From positions 806,001 to 870,000 of the forward strand of contig NZ_CP093299.1 of assembly GCF_024362805.1 (NCBI RefSeq): a DNA stretch of 64,000 nt, in the 5' to 3' direction. The notes beneath the pieces are model-generated. The model worked only from the letters and a program-made list of their open reading frames with translations, was not told the origin of the DNA and did not search any database. This document shows positions 55,570-64,000 of this stretch, one piece after another. Position numbers and translations under genes: made by a program. This stretch comes from Salipaludibacillus sp. LMS25 (lineage in GTDB: Bacteria > Bacillota > Bacilli > Bacillales > Salisediminibacteriaceae). Each line of letters begins with the position of its first letter. The first letter of the stretch is position 1.

Positions 55570-55605
55570 TTCAGGTATGGGCCCCCGCGGGGGCCCATAC
55601 CTGAA
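55570..55605. other. Perfect 36-bp GC-rich palindrome inside IS256 copy 1
   Basis: Two 18-base arms with no spacer, centred at 55587/55588 (TTCAGGTATGGGCCCCCG and its complement), 26 bp after the transposase stop. The other IS copy has the same structure one base shorter (62251-62285). Probably an IS-internal transcription barrier. Confidence 0.85.
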
Positions 55606-55675
55606 CCTCCCCCCTTCTAGTACTGAGTGATACCCTAACTAACTTACACAAACTTATTGACACTACCTGTTATGG

Positions 55676-56268
55676 CCGTTTCATTCACCTTTGACCATAC
55701 CATGGAGAGAAAAAATATAAATAGCTATGGATCTATTAGATGAAAAGTTGATGATACGACACAATATTTCCAGTACCCTTCACATCATCTTAAACCATTA
55801 CGAACAAACACCTCAATCAGAAGGGTTGGAAGCGAGAGAATATCATTAAAATTTTCCAAAAAAGACAATAGATCTATGGGTATTTACAAATAATGTATCT
55901 ATTAAGTGATTTGTGGATATTTTACCTACTTGCAAGGGGGAAGGGAACTACCTTGGAAGTCCAACACCTTATCAAGTAGGGGCTGTATAAAAGCCTTAGC
56001 GAAAAACACCATGTTCACCACCTCTAGAGATGGTGAACATGGTGTTTTTTCCCTGTTTATACTCCTGTTTTTTTGATGGCGTGTCCCCACCGGCACAAGA
56101 GCAGGAGATTCAACGATCGTTTTCCCCATTAGCAGAATCCTTGTCTACGGACTAGTAGACAAGACAACGTAATCTCTAACCAATATCTCATGTTATCTTT
56201 TATTACCTTTAAGTAATAGGGGGCATCTTTGTTAGAAAATTTCTAACATCTCGCCTCTTTCTGGTTAA
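55676..56268. other. Decayed intergenic DNA with a strong terminator
   Basis: No intact gene. A 19-bp stem (AAAAACACCATGTTCACCA with its complement ending in T6, 56002-56050) is a strong terminator of unknown parent gene. Short readable stretches on both sides (for example MGKTIVESPALVPVGTRHQK on the minus strand) look like relics I cannot assign. Confidence 0.45.
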
Positions 56269-57798
56269 TTAAACCGTTGTCTCTTTATTCAATAAATTCG
56301 TTAACGCTTCCTTCATCCCTTTTTCTCTTATATTATGAAGCTGATAAGTGACTTCCTCATGTAATTCCGATACAGCTGTTAAATCTCGCCCCCATATTTG
56401 CTTGCTTTTTAATACGGCTTCCACCAATTCTTCAAGGGACAGAGTCTTGCTTTCAATTTTTCCCCAAAGACTTGTCAACATGTTTAATACGTCCTGATTT
56501 TCAAGAATACTATACGTCTCATCTCCCCTTTTGCCGAACCATCTTCCTTCTTTCTGATGATCTGGGCGATAAAAAGCAATAATAGCTGCTAGGGAGAAAA
56601 CCATTGTCTCTGGCAAACGACCGTCACGATCATAAAATGATAAAAGAGATGGCAAAATTCGCGAATGATACTTAAATAACGCATTCATCCCTATATCAGT
56701 TAAGTAGTGTTTGTTAAATGGATTTAAGAACCGCTCTTTAATGTCTTCTACAAAATCTCTCTTCACACTCTCTGTCGTGTTGACTGTTGGTAATAATTCA
56801 TTAAAGCTGCGCTGAACATAGTCAGCTAATTTCCCCTCTTCCATAACATCAAGAACTGTATCAGCTCCATAGAGGTAACCTGTTGCAAACATCATCGTGT
56901 GAGGGGCATTTAATAGCCTCACCTTTAATTCTCTGTGCAGCACGACATCCCCCACTTTATATTCAGCCCTGCCTGATGAAATGGCAGAATCTCTTTCACA
57001 TGATCAGGGGCATCCACCGCAAACATATGATAAGGCTCTCCAACGGTCATTAAGTTATCTTTATATCCTAGCGCTTGCTTATATTCTTCGACTGCATCTT
57101 TTGGATAACCAGTGACTATTCGATCTACAAGTGTATTACAAAATGAATTGTTATTTTCCACCCAATCTTTGAACGCATCTGACAACTGCCAGTCATCTGC
57201 TTTCCTTAATACAAGTTCTTTTAATTTATCGCCATTTTGTTCAATTAATTCGCATGGGATGATGGCAAGACCACCAACCGATTTATCCGCAAATGTTTCA
57301 TACCAATGAAGGAGGAACATCGTTCATTTCCCGGGAAATGAATCAATGACATTCTCAGCACCTGGATACCCCTCATCACGATAGGTAATGCCTGCTTCCG
57401 TTGTATTTGAAAAAATAACTTCAAGATCTGGTGATTCAGCAGCTTTCATTAAAACTGACCACTCGTCTATGGCATGTATCGTCCGGGAAATTGACGACAC
57501 AATCTCTTTTTTATCAATTATTTTCCCCTTTTGTCCTCCTCGAAGTACGACTGTATACACATAATCCTGTTCCTTCAGCATATAATCACTTCACTACCTG
57601 CCACATGTGATTGAACAATCGCCACTTTCCCATTAAATAATTACTGTTGTTTAATTCATGAATCAACCAAGCTATGAATCCTCTTAAAAAGTTATCTCCA
57701 CCGAACTGTATCGCTTTCTCGGGTAAATCAGGTAGATGATCATGGATAATATCTGTAGACATATCATTCATAATTAAAGATTTATTTAACTGTTTCAA
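56269..57798 (-). pseudogene. uxaB: Tagaturonate reductase pseudogene
   Basis: Reads as UxaB (altronate:NAD oxidoreductase, mannitol-dehydrogenase superfamily): FGGDNFLRGF at the N-terminus, SNTTEAGI, IPCELIEQNGDKL, NTLVDRIVTGYP, HQAGLNIKWGDVV and RLLNAPHTMM in order. The frame is broken at least four times: two shifts around 57590-57640 (GKVAIVQS readable only out of frame), an in-frame TGA at 57324, and a one-base change in the G-run near 56950. The start is probably TTG 57798 behind AAAGGGG. Non-functional; the hexuronate pathway is being lost. Confidence 0.85.
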
Positions 57799-57832
57799 AA
57801 TAGCCACCCCTTTCAAAATATAAGCGATGAAG

Positions 57833-58396
57833 TTACAAAATAACACCGTCTTAAAAAATGGAGATCTCCTTGAAGCCAAATTGCTCATTTCTGGCCTTTA
57901 CCGTTCCAGAAGCAATATCTAACATGTAATCGAAAAATTCATCCATCAGTTCCTGCTTATTTTTTTCGCTAATCATTTGTCCTGCATCAAAGTGGATTCA
58001 TTTCTCCTTTTTCTCTGCTAAAGCTGTGTTAGTTGATACTTTGATAGTCGATACCGGCCTCAAAACGGGGTTCCTCTACCAGTCGTAAAAAAATCAGAAA
58101 AACCGTCTAATAATGGATTACCTGTTATACCTGAAAAAGCCGTCAGATCCTCCACATTTTAGCCCGACCTTTAATTCCGAGGCAGATATATCCTCACGAT
58201 CCAATGTTTTAGCTTAATCCACTAGCTCTTCAACTAAATCAAGTACTTCACTAATTTCATCACCACTTTCTTGCACCGCAATGAATTTGACACGCTCTTC
58301 ATCATAATCGCCGAGAACCTTTTTAAATTCAGCAATATGATTGTTCTCACAGCCCAGTCCCATGACTAAAATAGCAGCAGTATTTGGATGCAGCAC
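57833..58396 (-). pseudogene. uxaA: Altronate dehydratase pseudogene, 5'-truncated
   Basis: The minus strand reads VMGLGCENNHIAEFKKVLGDYDEERVKF, LKVGLKCGGSDGF, STNTALAEKKEK and FDAGQM...ASGTVKARNEQFGFKEISIF: the C-terminal part of UxaA (mannonate/altronate hydrolase family). There are several in-frame stops (58214, after KKEK, and a Lys-to-stop before the last residues) plus shifts near 58080-58140. About the first 300 residues are missing. The gene ended 34 bp before uxaB, so the two formed a uxaA-uxaB operon. Confidence 0.82.
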
Positions 58397-58564
58397 TAGA
58401 TTTCACAAGATTTTTTGCATGTTATGCAGGTCATCATCAAGTAAAGTTTAAATCTTATAATATGATCTATAAGCCTCTATATCAGCTTTTCACTCTAGTA
58501 ACATGAAATATACGTGTGTTCACCGCTCTTATCCTATGTTACAGTGGAGATGAGAGGAGGCAAT

Positions 58565-58894
58565 ATGACTGAAATCAATGTTTTTCTTGATGATTACAGA
58601 ACTTGCCCGCCAGACTATTTATTAGTTGAGACGATTGATGAGTGTTTAGACACGTTACAACAGAATGAAGTGAATCATCTGTCTCTTGATCACGATTTGG
58701 AAAACAAGCATCGAAACGGCTTCATGCTTGTTGAAATGATGGTTTCCCAGCAGTTATTTGCAAAATCAATCACGATACATTCCGCCAACGCAAGCGGAGG
58801 AAAAGCAATGTACTACTTCTTAAAACAAGCCCAAGCAAATTCCCAAATCCCCCCTACTATTCTTATTAAACTACGCCCTCTTCCTTTACGTTAA
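58565..58894 (+). CDS. cREC-type receiver-like protein (cyclic-phosphate processing family)
   Basis: About 109 residues from ATG 58565, chosen for GAGAGGAGG 8 nt upstream. INVFLDDYRTCP at the start and LSLDHDLENKHRNGFMLVEMM, followed by IHSANASGGKAMYYFL, are features of a compact receiver-like fold predicted to act on cyclic phosphates or nucleotides. Function is not established. Monocistronic with a terminator. It lies between decayed uxaA and the flavin-oxidase gene. Confidence 0.75.
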   Translation: MTEINVFLDDYRTCPPDYLLVETIDECLDTLQQNEVNHLSLDHDLENKHRNGFMLVEMMVSQQLFAKSITIHSANASGGKAMYYFLKQAQANSQIPPTILIKLRPLPLR

Positions 58895-58976
58895 CTTCCT
58901 AATCATGTTTTCTGCTAGATTGTCCGCTCATACTAGTTCATTTTCACACCAACACTTTCACACAGATAAAAAGTGT

Positions 58977-59022
58977 AAAAGCCTGAACTGACGGTAATCA
59001 TCTAGAAGTTCAGGCTATTTTG
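58977..59022 (+). terminator. Terminator of the cREC gene
   Basis: AAAAGCCTGAACT pairs with AAGTTCAGGCT followed by ATTTTG. Confidence 0.7.
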
Positions 59023-59081
59023 CTTTGTATGCTTATTGAGGCGTTTAGAGGTCATAATTTAGCCCCCCCGTCATTTCAACA

Positions 59082-59121
59082 AATAAAAAAAGTATTTAAA
59101 AGTTGGATCACTTCTAAATAC
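59082..59121 (-). terminator. Terminator of the flavin-oxidase gene
   Basis: On the minus strand GTATTT.GAAGT pairs with ACTTTTAAATAC, followed by T7. Confidence 0.7.
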
Positions 59122-59138
59122 CTTACAATCTTATAATA

Positions 59139-59777
59139 TTAGTAAAGCCTTTTTTCATAGCTTTCTTTTAATAATTCAGACATATCGTTTTCAGTCAGTG
59201 TGTTATCTTTTACATGATCTTTTAATATTTTGGCGGCAGAGGGTCTATCCTTATTATTAAGCCATGAATCTGGCTTCCAAAGAGAGGGACGTATGAACGC
59301 TTTGGCGCAGTGAATAAAGCATTCCTCAACTTTCACTCCGATACCTAGGGAGGGGATATTATCATTCACAGCCATTTCGCTTAATAATCTCTCATCAGTC
59401 GTGACACACGCCTTTCCGTTTACTCTTAATGTTTCTCCAAGGCCAGGTATCATAAACAGCAAGCCGATGTGAGAATTTTCCATAATATTGGTTAAAGAAT
59501 CACCCCGGCGATTTCCCGGTCTTTCAGGAATAACAAGATGATGATCATCTATTACATGAACAAAGCCTGGCTGATCTCCTCGTGGTGAAGCATCACATGA
59601 TCCACTGTTATTAGCCGTTGATATGATGACAAATGGAGATAATGCCAAAAACGACCGACAATGATGATCTAAATAGGACACGACTTTTTGATTCGCCACT
59701 TTACTAGGAGTTCCTATCACATTTCTTAGTTCTTCTTCTGTCGCCACAATTTTTTCAAACGGCCGCTCACTCAACAA
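59139..59777 (-). CDS. Pyridoxamine 5'-phosphate oxidase-family flavoprotein
   Basis: 212 residues, split-barrel FMN-binding fold: SPFVIISTANNSGSCDASPRGDQPG, then PERPGNRRGDSLTNIMENSHIGLLFMIPG and TLRVNGKA. The length and SLTNI..NPHIGL pattern fit the MSMEG_1061-type subgroup rather than PdxH. The substrate is unknown, probably a flavin- or F420-independent small-molecule redox reaction. The ATG at 59777 follows AGGGAGAAG. Monocistronic. Confidence 0.82.
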   Translation of the reverse strand: MLSERPFEKIVATEEELRNVIGTPSKVANQKVVSYLDHHCRSFLALSPFVIISTANNSGSCDASPRGDQPGFVHVIDDHHLVIPERPGNRRGDSLTNIMENSHIGLLFMIPGLGETLRVNGKACVTTDERLLSEMAVNDNIPSLGIGVKVEECFIHCAKAFIRPSLWKPDSWLNNKDRPSAAKILKDHVKDNTLTENDMSELLKESYEKRLY

Positions 59778-60042
59778 CTTCTCCCTCTTTTCTTTTTATC
59801 ATCCACAAGCTAAATTAACAACCATAATCATGACACAATTGGTCATCCTCATGTGCCGTTAAAACCATTTTAGCATACCTATTTTTAAAAAATCCTTAAT
59901 GAGATAAACCATCTCTCTAAACAGAAAGGAGTGATAAAAAATCTGCCTAATGGTAGTGATTGTTCCAAGGAGATACGTGGAAAAAAGCAGTTGTAAGACT
60001 CATTTAAAACGTCGAAACGATTAAACGAATCACCCTTTTTCT

Positions 60043-61143
60043 CTAGGAAACGGGCTTATCACCTGTATATAAAGACTGAGGTCGATAAATCCGGTTGTCG
60101 TTCGCTTGTTCAATGATATGTGCTGTCCACCCAGCTACACGCGCCGCTGTAAACGTAGGTGTAAAGAGACTATTAGGCATAGACACAGCACGAAGTACCG
60201 CCGCCGCATAAAATTCTACATTTGTATAAAGCTTTCTTCCTGGTTTATATTCCTCTAACAGTCGGATCGCTGTTTCTTCTACATGTGCTGCTAAATCAAG
60301 CCATGTGTCCTCAGCTGTTAATCCTCTCGTCACTTCTTTCAATGCTTCTGCTCGTGGATCTTTCGTCTTATAAATACGGTGGCCAAAACCCATCAACTTT
60401 TCACCATTTTCCAATCGTTGTCTAAGCCATTTTTCCGCATTTTCTTTCATCCCTACTGACTCAAGCATGGAGGTCACTTCCGTGGGTGCCCCGCCATGAA
60501 GTGGTCCTTTCATCGTGCCGATAGCGCCTGTTACGGCAGATACCATATCAGATTCACTTGAGGTGACAACACGTGATGTGAAAGTAGAAGCATTCATACC
60601 ATGCTCCATCGTTAGCACAAAATAAGCGTCTAATGCCTTAACATGCGCTTTGGAAGGTTCATTACCAGTAAGCATGTATAAATAGTTTGCAACATGATCC
60701 AATGTAGGATGAGGTGCGATCATGTCTTTTCCCTCAAGTACTCGCTGTCTCATCGCAATCATAACTGGTATCACTGCTGTCAAACGAATCGCCTCTTCCA
60801 CAGATGGCGGCCACGCTCGTTCTTTATCTCCCAAAGCTGATACACATGTCCGAATCACACTCATCATAGGCGTTTCTGGTGGGAGAAAATGTATAATTCT
60901 TTCCACATAATCCGACAGCTGCCGAGCATCTCTAAATTCCTGCTTGATTTTGTCCAATTTATTTTTATCCGGTAGATCCCCATACCATAGAAGGTGACAG
61001 GCGGATTCAAACCCTTCGTTGATTGCCAATTCTTTTGCATGATGCCCTCTGTAAATGAGTTCGCCCTGTTCTCCATTAATATAACTCATGGCTGTTTCCG
61101 CTGCTACAACGCCTTCTAATCCTTTTCTCACCTTATTTTCCAT
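60043..61143 (-). CDS. citA: Citrate synthase, CitA-like
   Basis: 366 residues with the catalytic His pair (GPLHGGAP and MGFGHRIYK) and catalytic Asp (TKDPRAEAL). The short form without an N-terminal extension matches B. subtilis CitA, a minor citrate synthase, and related 2-methylcitrate synthases. The start is ATG 61143 (GAGGTG 8 nt upstream) rather than GTG 61152. Divergent from a LysR regulator exactly as citA/citR in B. subtilis, which supports the assignment. Confidence 0.88.
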   Translation of the reverse strand: MENKVRKGLEGVVAAETAMSYINGEQGELIYRGHHAKELAINEGFESACHLLWYGDLPDKNKLDKIKQEFRDARQLSDYVERIIHFLPPETPMMSVIRTCVSALGDKERAWPPSVEEAIRLTAVIPVMIAMRQRVLEGKDMIAPHPTLDHVANYLYMLTGNEPSKAHVKALDAYFVLTMEHGMNASTFTSRVVTSSESDMVSAVTGAIGTMKGPLHGGAPTEVTSMLESVGMKENAEKWLRQRLENGEKLMGFGHRIYKTKDPRAEALKEVTRGLTAEDTWLDLAAHVEETAIRLLEEYKPGRKLYTNVEFYAAAVLRAVSMPNSLFTPTFTAARVAGWTAHIIEQANDNRIYRPQSLYTGDKPVS

Positions 61144-61221
61144 ATTATTCACCTCGAATTAGTCGTTATGTTTACGATACAGCAGCCTTTACATTAATAA
61201 AATTAAATAATTGTTGTATAA

Positions 61222-61244
61222 TTGATTAAAGTTTATAATCAATA
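61222..61244. promoter_or_regulatory. Putative CitR operator
   Basis: ATTGATTA and TAATCAAT form an inverted repeat with a 7-bp spacer in the citA-citR intergenic region, overlapping the likely citR promoter. It fits the T-N11-A dyad style of LysR binding sites. Confidence 0.55.
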
Positions 61245-61261
61245 GAATAGGAGAGAACACA

Positions 61262-62137
61262 ATGAATATCACGTGGCTTCGCACTTTTGTAACCGCTGCC
61301 GAATTCGAGAACTTTTACAAAACCTCAGAAGTGCTCTTTTTATCTCAGCCTACCGTCACAGTGCATATAAGAAATCTTGAAAAAGAATTAGGTATTCCGT
61401 TATTTATGAAGAAAGGAAGGAATGTCAGACTCACGTCTTACGGTCGGGAATTTCTAAAGCACGCTCATACTATTATGACAAATGTAGATGAAGGGCTTGA
61501 CCATATAGAAAAACTACGACAAGGTTATAATAAAACATTAACCATCGCTGTTTCACCTTTGATCGCCTCCACATACCTCCCTTTTTGGATGAAACAGTTT
61601 TTAAAAACTAATAAACATGTGGAAATCGATGTATATGTCCTTGAATCTAACTTAATTGCTGAAGAAGTGGATAAAGGGAAGGCCGATATTGGACTCTCTC
61701 GCCAAGATTCTCGTACACCTGGTCTCGTTTGTGAAAAAATTTACGAAGAACCTGTTAAAATAGTCGCACCTTACGATTTAGACATAACTCCAACAGCAGT
61801 GGAGGTAACACTAGAAGAAATTATTAATACCTATGTTTTGTTAACACATAACCACCCTGAATATTGGGAATCCGTGCTTCTAGAATTGAAAAATACTTAC
61901 AGGCAGGTCCGCACGATGAAGGTGTCTCAAGTCTCAATTACAAAACGATTTATTGAAGAAGGGATCGGATTCTCAATTTTGCCGCATTCTACTCTCAAAA
62001 GGGAGTTAGCAGAACAGAGAATTCGCGAAGTAACCCCTTCCATTATCACGTTGCCATTAGCGGCTACCTATCTTATTCAAAAATTTGATACTGACATAAC
62101 TGTCCAGTTTGTTCAAACGATTAAACAACTTATTTAA
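61262..62137 (+). CDS. citR: LysR-family regulator, CitR-like
   Basis: 291 residues. N-terminal winged HTH (about 1-60, FYKTSEVLFLSQPTVTVHIRNLEKELGIPLF) and the C-terminal periplasmic-binding-like sensor domain. The ATG at 61262 follows AGGAGAG. The divergent gene is a citrate synthase; in B. subtilis CitR represses citA. The IS256 copy 2 target lies about 50 bp downstream of its stop, so the gene is intact. Confidence 0.88.
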   Translation: MNITWLRTFVTAAEFENFYKTSEVLFLSQPTVTVHIRNLEKELGIPLFMKKGRNVRLTSYGREFLKHAHTIMTNVDEGLDHIEKLRQGYNKTLTIAVSPLIASTYLPFWMKQFLKTNKHVEIDVYVLESNLIAEEVDKGKADIGLSRQDSRTPGLVCEKIYEEPVKIVAPYDLDITPTAVEVTLEEIINTYVLLTHNHPEYWESVLLELKNTYRQVRTMKVSQVSITKRFIEEGIGFSILPHSTLKRELAEQRIREVTPSIITLPLAATYLIQKFDTDITVQFVQTIKQLI

Positions 62138-62191
62138 ACCACATCACTAGCATTACATTAACTAAAACTTAATATTTAAAACCTTCAAAAC

Positions 62192-63581
62192 GGTAGTGTC
62201 AATAAGTTTGTGTAAGTTAGTTAGGGTATCACTCAGCACTAGGAGGGAGGTTCAGGTATGGGCCCCCGCGGGGCCCATACCTGAAAAAAATGTCAGACGC
62301 CCTCTTAGTCTTCTGATCCATAGCGCTCTTTGAATAGATCTTGCAGAACCGGCTGAGCCGTGTTGAAACCTCTTAGTTTTCGCTGTGCCCATCGGTCGTT
62401 GTACTCAACGGATTGAAGGTAAACAATCTTTTCTGCGGCTTTTTCTGTTGGCAAACTATTCATCGTTTTCGTTCGCTTCTTGATTTCTTTTATCGTCCGT
62501 TCAATGATGTTTGTCGTGTAAATCATCGGCCGAATTGATGACGGGTACTGAAGAAATGTCAAAAGGACATCCAGATCTTGTTCCCAAGATTGCACCACTT
62601 TCGGGTACTTCTTTTCCCAGGTTTCTTTGAAGGTTTGAAAGCACTCGTCAGCTTCCTCTCGTGTATTAGCTTGATAGATTGGTTTAAGGTCTTCCGACAT
62701 GGCTGATTGATCTTTTTTTCGTGCGGCATTCAGGGCATTTCGAACTTTATGCACCACGCATCGCTGCACATCTGCTTTTGGATAGACTTCCTTCATCGCT
62801 TCCTCTAAACCAGGTAACCCATCAAAAATCCCAAGAAGAATCTCTTTCACACCTCTTTCGTAGAGGTCAAGGAGAATCTCTTTCCAACCGAGCGCACTTT
62901 CTTTACCACCGACATAGAAACCTAGGATTTCTCGATAGCCTTCTTCGGTTACACCCACAACGAGATATACAACTTCATTCGCGACATTATCTCGTCGTAG
63001 TTTGAGATAGGTCCCGTCTAAATAGACGACAGAATACCGTTTTTTGAGCTCTCGTTGTTGCCAGGATGCAATATCCTCTGCCACGACATCGGTCATGTTA
63101 CTAATCGTTGCTGGCGAATAGGTATGACCTACGATACGATCAAGGAAATGGCTGATTTCTCGCGTGCTCATCCCTTTTTGATACATCTGAATGATCGTTT
63201 CGCCTAGCCACGCTTGTTGGCGTTCATACGGCTGAAACATCTCTGTTTTAAAGGCATTGTCACGATCTCTCGGCACTTTTAAGTCCTCAATACGCCCGTA
63301 TTTTGTATCTAATTGACGACGATAATAACCATTTTTTGCGTTTTTTAACTCAGGATGCTCGTGATCAAAGAAGTTTGTCATTTCTTCTTTCATGATCACT
63401 TCTAATTTTTCTTTCACGAAGTCACGTACCATGTGATCTAGTTGATTTTCTAATGACTCTTGTCCTATACTAGTACTCATAGGTAGGGCATCTCCTCTCA
63501 GTTGATTTTGTCGTTAACAATGAGGATACCCTACCTCTTTTTTTGCTTTCAAGTCATTTACACAAACTATTGTACGTCATC
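62192..63581 (-). mobile_element. IS256-family insertion sequence, copy 2 (complete, inverted)
   Basis: 1390 bp, flanked by the 8-bp target duplication TTCAAAAC (62184-62191 and 63582-63589). Same ends as copy 1 in inverted orientation. Because each copy has its own matching duplication, both arose by independent simple insertion. Confidence 0.95.
62305..63480 (-). CDS. IS256-family transposase (copy 2)
   Basis: 391 residues, intact, with the same DDE motifs as copy 1 (VYLDGTYLKLRR, GIFDGLPGLEEA, NIIERTIKEIKKRTK). Probably active, since frame, ends and target duplication are all preserved. Confidence 0.95.
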   Translation of the reverse strand: MSTSIGQESLENQLDHMVRDFVKEKLEVIMKEEMTNFFDHEHPELKNAKNGYYRRQLDTKYGRIEDLKVPRDRDNAFKTEMFQPYERQQAWLGETIIQMYQKGMSTREISHFLDRIVGHTYSPATISNMTDVVAEDIASWQQRELKKRYSVVYLDGTYLKLRRDNVANEVVYLVVGVTEEGYREILGFYVGGKESALGWKEILLDLYERGVKEILLGIFDGLPGLEEAMKEVYPKADVQRCVVHKVRNALNAARKKDQSAMSEDLKPIYQANTREEADECFQTFKETWEKKYPKVVQSWEQDLDVLLTFLQYPSSIRPMIYTTNIIERTIKEIKKRTKTMNSLPTEKAAEKIVYLQSVEYNDRWAQRKLRGFNTAQPVLQDLFKERYGSED

Positions 63582-63599
63582 TTCAAAACCTTCGTAAAT

Positions 63600-64000
63600 A
63601 TTGTTTATTGCAAAGAAAAGGTCCTTTATAATGGATAAGTCAGGTGGTAACCCGTCCAAATCCCTAATAAAGGACCAACAGATGGATAAGATTACACGCA
63701 AAACGTCATTTAGATAATGGTTTTTACCAATAAATCTTCAATTATGTGAAGAACAAGTGAAAACATTGAAACGAGATCACAATACGACAAAATTAACAGC
63801 AGAATTATTTTTGAAATTATTGCTTTTTGCACAACTAGAAGAAATTGAAAGTCTCCATGCATTAGGAGATTGTCTTTTCGACAACGAACTTCAAAAGGCA
63901 ATAGACCTTGATTCTATTAATATTTCTCGCTGTCACGACGATTGAACGATATGAATCCAGACTTATTTCAACGACTTTTCCTTGGTTTAGTCGCACAAAT
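63600..64000 (+). pseudogene. IS4-type transposase pseudogene, runs off the right edge
   Basis: From about 63682 the plus strand reads MDKITRKTSF, then R and an in-frame TAA where Gln is expected, then WFLPINLQLCEEQVKTLKRD...LHALGDCLFDNELQKAIDLD. Near 63928 a frameshift moves the continuation (SLSRRLNDMNPDLFQRLF) to another frame. The upstream sequence from 63600 matches the left end of the relic at 50030-50235. The rest lies outside the window. Confidence 0.8.

Larger units (their letters stand above)
54266..55667 (+). mobile_element. IS256-family insertion sequence, copy 1 (complete)
   Basis: 1402 bp, flanked by the 8-bp target duplication TGTTATGG (54258-54265 and 55668-55675). The ends form imperfect terminal inverted repeats sharing AGTTTGTGTAAG (left GATGACGTACAATAG..., right the complement of GGTAGTGTCAATAAG...). 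An intact target duplication means a simple, fairly recent insertion. Confidence 0.95.

Noticed and set aside
54266..63581. Composite transposon made of two IS256 copies
   Set aside because: Each IS has its own matching 8-bp target duplication (TGTTATGG and TTCAAAAC), so both inserted independently; a composite element would share one duplication at its outer ends.
1..64000. tRNA and rRNA genes
   Set aside because: None found by eye; no cloverleaf with CCA-type end or conserved T-arm was noticed in the intergenic regions, though a dedicated scan was not possible.

Overview
The window looks like a chromosome segment of a low-to-mid GC Gram-positive spore former of the Bacillaceae, probably a salt- or alkali-adapted one. 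Many loci have recognisable Bacillus subtilis counterparts: des-desK-desR, fruR-fruK-fruA, divergent citA/citR, ytkD, yuzF, a YitT protein, a YesL-type DUF624 protein and a ysaA-like HAD phosphatase. Ribosome binding sites are strong (AGGAGG type), TTG and GTG starts are common, and factor-independent terminators are frequent.

Layout. 0-2.7 kb is the right end of a probable mobile element: the C-terminal part of a large serine recombinase, a lipoprotein and a secreted metzincin-type protease. It abuts a 5'-truncated substrate-binding-protein gene of an ABC uptake operon (2.7-5.0 kb). 5-17 kb holds ytkD, a fdhE-mobA-tatA operon, a polysaccharide deacetylase, yuzF, two chemoreceptors, two anchored proteins of unknown function and a YitT protein. 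17-27 kb holds a HAD phosphatase, the fructose PTS operon, a CstR-like regulator and a three-gene cassette (alpha/beta hydrolase, membrane-anchored Mur ligase, D-Ala-D-Ala ligase-like). 27.5-36.5 kb is a catabolic cluster: aldehyde dehydrogenase, homoserine dehydrogenase, a gamma-family PLP enzyme, an ectoine-hydrolase-like M24 protein, a PucR-type regulator and a divergent Na+-coupled NSS transporter. 36.8-41 kb holds the membrane-fluidity system des-desK-desR and a nitronate monooxygenase. 41-49.8 kb holds an RpiR regulator, a GH4 glycosidase, an S41-like lipoprotein, a decayed arabinanase gene, a phytoene/squalene-synthase-like gene and a DUF624 protein. 50-64 kb is an accessory zone: an IS4-type fragment, a small secreted protein with an ABC transporter (FtsX-type permease), two IS256-family copies with intact 8-bp target duplications, decayed uxaA/uxaB, the citA/citR pair and another decayed IS4-type transposase running off the right edge.

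Two things stand out. First, a modular family of hairpin-forming intergenic repeats (about 155-165 bp, two subfamilies A and B) occurs at least 12 times between 5.7 and 48.9 kb. Every copy has the same orientation whatever the direction of the flanking genes. One copy lies inside a pseudogene, and the two subfamilies keep the same stems with different bases. Second, the 27.5-36.5 kb cluster combines an ectoine-hydrolase-like enzyme with a PLP gamma-lyase/replacement-family enzyme, a homoserine dehydrogenase and an aldehyde dehydrogenase. This would fit conversion of a gamma-substituted homoserine-type compound through homoserine and aspartate semialdehyde to aspartate; the canonical ectoine-degradation deacetylase and aminotransferase are absent from the window.

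No tRNA, rRNA or CRISPR array was seen by eye. All family assignments come from reading motifs in the translated sequence and from memory; no database search was run.
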